From assembly GCA_963710135.1 (NCBI GenBank), contig CAVPYY010000006.1, positions 868,001-932,000 on the forward strand: 64,000 nucleotides of DNA, written 5' to 3'. This DNA is from SG8-30 sp963710135. Its GTDB lineage: Bacteria; Pseudomonadota; Gammaproteobacteria; Steroidobacterales; Steroidobacteraceae. A program made the position numbers and the translations under genes. This document shows, one piece after another, positions 58,842 to 64,000 of the stretch. Position 1 is the stretch's first letter. Each line of letters begins with the position of its first letter. Under the pieces are notes generated by a model. That model did not search any database. It was given only the letters and a program-made list of their open reading frames with translations, and was not told where the DNA came from.

Positions 58842-59870
58842 ATGACGTCAAGCTGCTGGCGCGCGGCACTGCTGCTCGCTCTTGCGTTCGGCACGCACTG
58901 CCCGCCGGTCATGGCTGAGCGACCTGTCGTCATTGCCCATCGCGGTGCGTCGGGCTATCTGCCCGAGCACACCCTCGAGTCGAAAGCCTACGCGCATGCG
59001 CTGGGCGCCGACTACCTGGAACAGGACGTGGTGCTCAGCAAGGACGGCATACCGGTCGTGCTCCACGACCTGTGGCTGGAGGGCGTGACCGACGTTGCGC
59101 TGGTCTTTCCGGGGCGCGCTCGCCCGGACGGGCACTACTACGCCATCGACTTCACGCTGCAGGAGCTGCGCCGCCTGAGCGTCAGCGAACGGCGCAATGC
59201 CGACGGCAGCCCGCGCTGGCCGGGGCGCTTCGCCGCCAGTGGCCTGCGGATGCGCATCCCGACGCTAGCGGAGGAGATCGCGTTCATCCAGGCGCTCAAC
59301 CGCAGCACGGGTCGCGCGGCGGGCCTGTACCCCGAGCTGAAGGCCCCGGCATTCCACCGCGCCGAGGGGCATGATCTTGCCCGCGCGGTACTCGAGGTGC
59401 TGGCAGCCGCCGGCTACTCGCGCCGCAGCGACCCCGTATGGCTGCAGAGTTTCGATCCGGCCGAGCTCAAGCGCGTGCGCAACGAGCTGAAGTCGGACCT
59501 GAAACTGGTGCAGCTGATTGCCGACGACGCCTGGGCCGAGGCCGCCACCGACTACGCCGCCATGCGCTCCGCGGCGGGCATCGCGTCGATCGCGGAGTAC
59601 GCCGACGCCATCGGCGCGTGGATCCCGCATCTGCTGCGGCCGGATGCGCACAGCGGGCGGGCGGTGAGCACCGGTCTGGCCGAACACGCGCACGCCGCGG
59701 GCCTGGCGGTACATGCGTACACCTTCCGCGCCGACGAACTGCCGCCGGAGGTGCCGGATGCCGACGTCATGCACAGGCTGCTGTTTGCGGTCGCGGGGGT
59801 CGACGGGCTTTTTTCCGACCAGCCCGACCTGACCTTGAAGTATCTTGCGGGCAGCGGTGCCGTGAAATAA
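58842..59870 (+). CDS. glpQ: Periplasmic glycerophosphodiester phosphodiesterase (GlpQ-like)
   Basis: 342 residues. Signal peptide (WRAALLLALAFGTHCPPVMA) then the catalytic start VVIAHRGASGYLPEHTLESKAYAHALGADYLEQDVVLSKDGIPVVLHD, holding the paired His, Glu and Asp metal/catalytic residues. GLYPELKAPAFH and WLQSFDPAELKRV support the GDPD barrel. Hydrolyses glycerophosphodiesters to glycerol-3-phosphate. The in-frame ATG at 58842 is chosen from the signal peptide; an earlier ATG at 58782 is possible. Confidence 0.92.
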   Translation: MTSSCWRAALLLALAFGTHCPPVMAERPVVIAHRGASGYLPEHTLESKAYAHALGADYLEQDVVLSKDGIPVVLHDLWLEGVTDVALVFPGRARPDGHYYAIDFTLQELRRLSVSERRNADGSPRWPGRFAASGLRMRIPTLAEEIAFIQALNRSTGRAAGLYPELKAPAFHRAEGHDLARAVLEVLAAAGYSRRSDPVWLQSFDPAELKRVRNELKSDLKLVQLIADDAWAEAATDYAAMRSAAGIASIAEYADAIGAWIPHLLRPDAHSGRAVSTGLAEHAHAAGLAVHAYTFRADELPPEVPDADVMHRLLFAVAGVDGLFSDQPDLTLKYLAGSGAVK

Positions 59871-59898
59871 GGTCCGGTGCAGGTCACCGGAGGGCAAC

Positions 59899-60561
59899 AT
59901 GCCCGGTCTCACGCTGGTCATCGGCACTCGCAACTACAGCTCCTGGTCCCTGCGGCCGTGGATCCTGCTCAGGCACCTCGGGCTCGCCTTCGAAGAGCGG
60001 CTCTTTCACTTTGACACGCCGGAGTTCGCGCGCGAGGTCGGCCGGCTGTCGCCGACCCGGCGGGTGCCGATACTGGTCCACGGCGACCAGCGCATCTGGG
60101 AATCGCTCGCGATCTGCGAGTATGCCTCCGAGCTTGCGGACGGCCGGGGTTGGCCGCGGCAGGCGGCCGCCAGGGCGGAGGCCCGCTCGCTGGCGTCGGA
60201 GATGCACGCGGGCTTCAGCAACCTGCGCGCCGAGTGCCCGATGAATGTCCGGGCGCGCGGGCGCCAGGTGCCGATGACCCCGGGACTGGCCCGTGACGTT
60301 GCCCGCATCGACGCCATGTGGGCCGACTGCCGCAGCCGCTTTGGCCAGGAGGGTCCCTGGCTGTTCGGCCAGTATTCGGCGGCCGACGCGATGTACGCCC
60401 CCGTGGCCCTGCGCTTTCGCACCTACCAGCTGCCGTTGTCCGGCCCCTCGCTCGCCTACCGCGACACCGTGCTCGGCGATGAACACCTGCTGGAGTGGGA
60501 GCGGCAGTCGCAGCACGAGGGTGTGACCATCGCGCACGAGGAAGTCGGCGTAATCCCATGA
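59899..60561 (+). CDS. Glutathione S-transferase
   Basis: 220 residues. Thioredoxin-like N-domain with SSWSLRPWILLRHLGLAFEERLFHFDTP and the cis-Pro/GSH site RVPILVHGDQRIWESLAICEY, followed by an alpha-helical C-domain (FSNLRAECPMNVRAR, FGQYSAADAMYAPVALRFRTYQ). Likely a Yfcf/Nu-like bacterial GST. GGAGG lies 10 bases before ATG. Start codon follows the GDPD gene by 28 bases; likely cotranscribed. Confidence 0.87.
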   Translation: MPGLTLVIGTRNYSSWSLRPWILLRHLGLAFEERLFHFDTPEFAREVGRLSPTRRVPILVHGDQRIWESLAICEYASELADGRGWPRQAAARAEARSLASEMHAGFSNLRAECPMNVRARGRQVPMTPGLARDVARIDAMWADCRSRFGQEGPWLFGQYSAADAMYAPVALRFRTYQLPLSGPSLAYRDTVLGDEHLLEWERQSQHEGVTIAHEEVGVIP

Positions 60562-60580
60562 GGACGCGGGTCGGCACAAC

Positions 60581-61772
60581 GTGAAGTGGGCCAGCGCACT
60601 GTCACGCGAGCCTATCCTGCAGGCGGCGGTGGCGGACGCGGTGGAACACACCGGGCGGCAGCTCGATCAGATGGAGCCGGACCTGGTGCTGGTGTTCGTC
60701 GCCGGGCACCAGTCCGAGGACCTGCCGCGGGTCGCGTCCGGACTGCGCGGCTGGGCGGGCGACGCGCTGATCGTCGGCTGCACGAGTAGCGGTGTGGTCG
60801 GCGGCGAGCACGAAGACGAGGAGGGTCCCGCCCTGGCGCTGCTGGCAGGTGTTCTGGGCGACGTCGAGCTGACGGTCGCGCACCTCGACCAGGCGATCCT
60901 GCCGCCCGTCGCGGCCTCGCGGGAAACCTGGTGGCGCCTGACGGGCATTCGCCCCGAGTCATCGCCCTGTTTCCTGCTGCTCGCCGATCCGTACTCCTTC
61001 GACGTCGAGCACTGTGTTCGCGGGCTGGATCGCGCCTATCCGGGTGCCGCCATCGTCGGCGGGCTGTCGGCTGCCGGAGAGCAACCCGGCGCCACCCGCC
61101 TGCTGGCGGAGGCGGACATCCACGGCAGCGGCGCGCTGCTGGTCGCCTGCACCGGAGACATCGCCCTCGACACCCTCGTCGCGCAGGGATGCCGGCCGGT
61201 CGGCGACCCGCTGTTCGTCACCCGCAGCGACGACAACCGCATCCGCGAGCTCGATGGCCGCTCGCCGCGGGAGGTGGTCGCGGACCTGTACGCGAGGCTC
61301 GACGACGAGGACCGGGCGCTGTTCAACGCCAGGCAGGTATTCCTCGGCCTGGCGCTGACCGGCCAGGGACAGCCGCTCGGCCCGGGTGACTTCCTGGCGC
61401 GCTCCATCATCGGCCTCGATCCCGAGTCCGGCGAGCTGGCGGTCGGCGCGCGCCCTGCGCCGAACAGCGTGGTGCAGTTCCAGTTGCGCGACGCCGCCAC
61501 CGCCGCCGCCGATCTCGCGCGCCAGCTCGAGGGTCACCGCGCGGCGGGACGGCGCTCTGCGCCGGACGCGGCGCTGATGCTGTCCTGCGTCGGACGCGGG
61601 CAAGGGCTGTATGGCGTCGCGAACCACGATTCGTCGCTGGTCAGGCGCGCGCTTCCCGGAGCTGCCGCTGGCCGGCATGTTCTGCGCGGGCGAGGTCGGG
61701 CCGGTCAAGGGTGCAACATTCGTCCACGGCTATACGACCGTGCTCGGCCTGCTGCGCACGCGGCGCGGCTGA
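60581..61772 (+). CDS. FIST domain sensor protein, one frameshift
   Basis: About 396 residues with the FIST N and C domains, a putative small-ligand sensor. N part: LVLVFVAGHQSEDLPRVASGLRGWAGDALIVGCTSSGVVGGEHED; C part: FLGLALTGQGQPLGPGDFLARSIIGLDPESGELAVGA and, after one shift near 61648, FPELPLAGMFCAGEVGPVKGATFVHGYTTVLGLL. GTG at 60581. Stop TGA at 61770-61772. In other bacteria FIST proteins signal through a kinase or chemoreceptor, but none is adjacent here. Ligands proposed are amino acids, not confirmed. Confidence 0.88.
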
Positions 61773-61802
61773 GCCCCTCCACCCCACAGGACGGCGCGAT
61801 CC

Positions 61803-63811
61803 ATGGCCATACTGCAACTGACGGAAGAACAGGTGCGCACCTGGACGCGGGCGCAGAAGGACCGCTGGTGGTTCGACAACGTCTGGCGCGGCGACATGCC
61901 GCAGCTGACGCTGCGCTCGGCGCTGACCGGCTTCCTGCTCGGCGGCGTGCTCGAGCGCGACCAACCTGTACGTGGGCGCGAAGACCGGCTGGACCCTCGG
62001 CGTCGGCCTGACCTCGGTCATCCTGGCCTTCGCCATTCACCGCGCCCTGTCGCAGCTCGGCACGCGGGACATGACGATCCTCGAGAACAACTGCGTGCAG
62101 TCGATCGCGACCTCGGCCGGCTACATGACCCAGCCGCTGATCGCCGGCCTGGCCGCCTACATGTGGGTGCAGAACGAAGTCCTGCCCTGGTGGCAGGTGA
62201 TCAGCCTCACCGTCGTGCTGTCGATACTCGGCGTGCTGGTCGCGTTTCCGATGAAGCGGCGCTTCATCAATGACGAGCAGCATCCCTTTCCCGAGGGCCG
62301 GGCCTGCGGCGTGGTCCTCGACACCTTGTACACCTCGGGCGCCGCGGCAAGCGGCATCTTCAAGGCCAAGGCGCTGGCCGCCGCGGCCGCGGTGGCCGGC
62401 GGGATCACCTTCCTCTCCGGCGAAAGCACCATGCGCCTCGTTCAGGAGAAGTGGCTCGCCCTCAAGTCGGTCTGGGTGCTGCCGCACAGCCTGGATGGCT
62501 GGTACTACGCGCTGGTCGAACGCGGACTGGCGCCGCTGCCAAGACTGGCCGGGGTCGACATACGCCAGCTGTCGCTCTCACCCGGCGTCGATCTCGCCAT
62601 GCTCGGCGTCGGCGGCCTGATCGGTATCCGCACCGCCGTCAGCATGCTGGTGGGCATGATCGCCAACTTCGTGGTGATCGTGCCGGCGATGATCGCGCTC
62701 GGCGAACTGCAGCCGCGTGCGGGCTCGATCGCGGATGGCACGGCGCTGTTCGGCCGCGCCTACATCCTCAACAACTGGGCCCTGTGGTGGGGCCTGGTCA
62801 TGATGCTGGTCGCCGCGATGGCCGCCCTCGCCTCCCGCCCCGAGGTGTTCGTCGAGGCGTTCCGCGGCTTCACCCGGCGGCGGGCGCCGCAGCAGCCCGA
62901 CGATCCGCTGCACGACATCGAGCTGCCCTTGTGGGTGTCGTGGATCGGCGTGCCGCTGGTCGGCGCGCTCGCCGTGTGGATGACCCACGCCTGGTTCGGC
63001 GTGGACTGGGTGCTCGGCGCGCTGGCGATCCCGCTGATCCTGGTGCTGGCGCTGGTTGCGGCCAGCAGCACCGCGATGACCGCCATCACCCCGACCGGCG
63101 CGCTGTCCAAGATCCCCCAGTTCATCTTCGGCGCCGCGGACCCCCGGCATCCGCCGACCAATCTCATGACCGCCGTGATGTGCACGGAGGTGGCCAGCAA
63201 TGCCTCGAACCTGCTGATGGACATCAAGCCCGGCTACATGCTCGGCGCCAAGCCGCGCCAGCAGGCGATCGGGCACGTCATCGGCATCCTGGCCGGCGCG
63301 CTGGCCAGCACGCCGCTGTTCTATCTGCTGTTCGGACTGCGCGGCTTCGATGCCGCCGCCGGCAAGAGCGTCGAGACGACCATGGTCTCGGAGCAGTTCA
63401 GTTTCCCGGCCGCGCTGCAGTGGAAGGGCGTGTCCGACCTGGTGACGTCGGTGTTCGGCGGTGGCGCCGGCGGTTCGCTGCTCACCACTTCGATACTCTG
63501 GTCCATGGGCATTGCGGCGGTCGCCGCGCTCGCCATGGAAGTGGCACGCGTGCGCACCAAGGGACGGTTCCCGCTGTCGCCACTGGCGATCGGCCTCGGC
63601 GTGCTGGTGCCGCCGGAGTCGACCTTCATGATCTTCCTCGGCGCGTTCACCTTCTGGCTGCTGGCGCGCCGCTACCGCGAGCGCCAGGACACGCACCGGC
63701 CACATGCTGTGGGTGGAGACACAGGAACCGATCTGCGCCGGCCTGATCGCGGGCGCCGCGCTGATCGGCATCGGCGACGTGCTGCTGCGGGTGTTCCTGT
63801 TCGACGCCTGA
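61803..63811 (+). CDS. OPT-family oligopeptide/metal transporter, two frameshifts
   Basis: About 669 residues, integral membrane protein of the OPT family. It starts MAILQLTEEQVRTWTRAQKDRWW and then runs through many helices: LYVGAKTGWTLGVGLTSVILAFAI, ENNCVQSIATSAGYMTQPLIAGLAAYMW, FPMKRRFINDEQHPFPEGRACG (the NPG-like signature region of the family) and LVPPESTFMIFLGAFTFWLLA. Two shifts, at about 61958 and 63705, affect the N-terminus and C-terminus; the end is IGDVLLRVFLFDA. Substrates of bacterial OPTs include peptides and siderophore-metal complexes. No partner gene hints at the cargo. Confidence 0.9.
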
Positions 63812-63815
63812 CGGG

Positions 63816-64000
63816 TCAGAGCAGGCGCCACTCCGCCTGGTAGGACAGGCCGAGCGAGATGATCCGCTGCAGGAACCGGGGATACTGGATACCGGCGTGC
63901 GCGGCCGCCCGGCCGAAGTCCTCGTACTCCTCGAGGTTGGGATTGGCGTTCGCCTCCAGCACGTACGGCACGCCGTCCTTCGACAGCCTGAAGTCCATGC
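63816..64000 (-). CDS. ATP-grasp ligase (D-Ala-D-Ala ligase-like), C-terminal part
   Basis: Sixty-one residues up to the window edge, stop TGA at 63816. The fragment shows DFRLSKDGVPYVLEANANPNL, the metal-binding Glu/Asn end of ATP-grasp enzymes, followed by a short helical end. The asparagines and glutamate of EANANPNL are the family signature of the D-Ala-D-Ala ligase group and related peptide ligases. The start lies outside the window, so specificity cannot be told. Converges on the OPT gene at 4 bases. Confidence 0.75.
   Translation of the reverse strand, partial: MDFRLSKDGVPYVLEANANPNLEEYEDFGRAAAHAGIQYPRFLQRIISLGLSYQAEWRLL

Overview
The window is about 64 kb of high-GC chromosomal DNA from a proteobacterium, most likely a gammaproteobacterium. 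The evidence is rhlB divergent from a trxA-rho pair, GreB, an 800-residue PlsB, biosynthetic arginine decarboxylase, a complete fimU-pilV-pilW-pilX-pilY1-pilE minor pilin operon of the Pseudomonas/Xanthomonas type, and a DUF1302/DUF1329/YCF48/MMPL export-like cluster. I would place it near the Steroidobacterales/Nevskiales/Xanthomonadales side of the class, but that placement is inference. I see no rRNA, tRNA, CRISPR array, integrase or transposase gene. The content is core plus lineage-specific genes.

Layout. 0-9 kb: end of a polyhydroxyalkanoate-granule gene, alkA, a 134-bp palindromic element, rho-trxA (minus) divergent from rhlB, then a plus-strand run of cysQ, DUF3301, PHP phosphoesterase, YdcH-like protein, MscS channel and arfB. 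8.6-16.3 kb: minor pilin operon, with overlapping start/stop codons throughout. 16.5-23.5 kb: four-gene envelope export-like operon behind one promoter with an operator-like palindrome. 23.7-31.6 kb: plsB, a small lipoprotein, SDR, YqiA-like hydrolase, alkyltransferase-like protein, cNMP-patatin esterase and a sodium/solute symporter. 31.7-38.3 kb: fused 5-oxoprolinase/hydantoinase, an orphan contractile-tail sheath protein, and a PhoX-family protein with a coupled microprotein. 38.4-44 kb: glycosyltransferase, L,D-transpeptidase, a lemA-TPM-TPM operon, a methyltransferase, and a candidate small RNA with its own terminator. 44.1-52 kb: greB, homospermidine synthase, sulfurtransferase, speA, then DUF1838, RidA and a lipoprotein methyltransferase. 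52-64 kb: UvrD-like helicase, AhpD-like peroxidase, nucleotide kinase-like ATPase, Nudix hydrolase, three unknown genes, HAD phosphatase, GDPD, GST, FIST sensor, OPT transporter and the end of an ATP-grasp ligase.

Gene cooperation. trxA-rho and rhlB group RNA processing and termination. The pilin operon builds the type IV pilus tip. DUF1302, DUF1329, YCF48 and MMPL probably form one trans-envelope machine. speA and homospermidine synthase are two steps of polyamine synthesis. LemA and the two TPM proteins form a membrane-associated set.

Main caveat. About eighteen genes are broken by one or more single-base shifts, usually beside short homopolymers. They include essential genes (rho, plsB), and each resumes perfectly in another frame. 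I read these as sequencing/assembly indels, so they are annotated as full-length CDS with the shift positions given. Shift positions are accurate to roughly ten bases.
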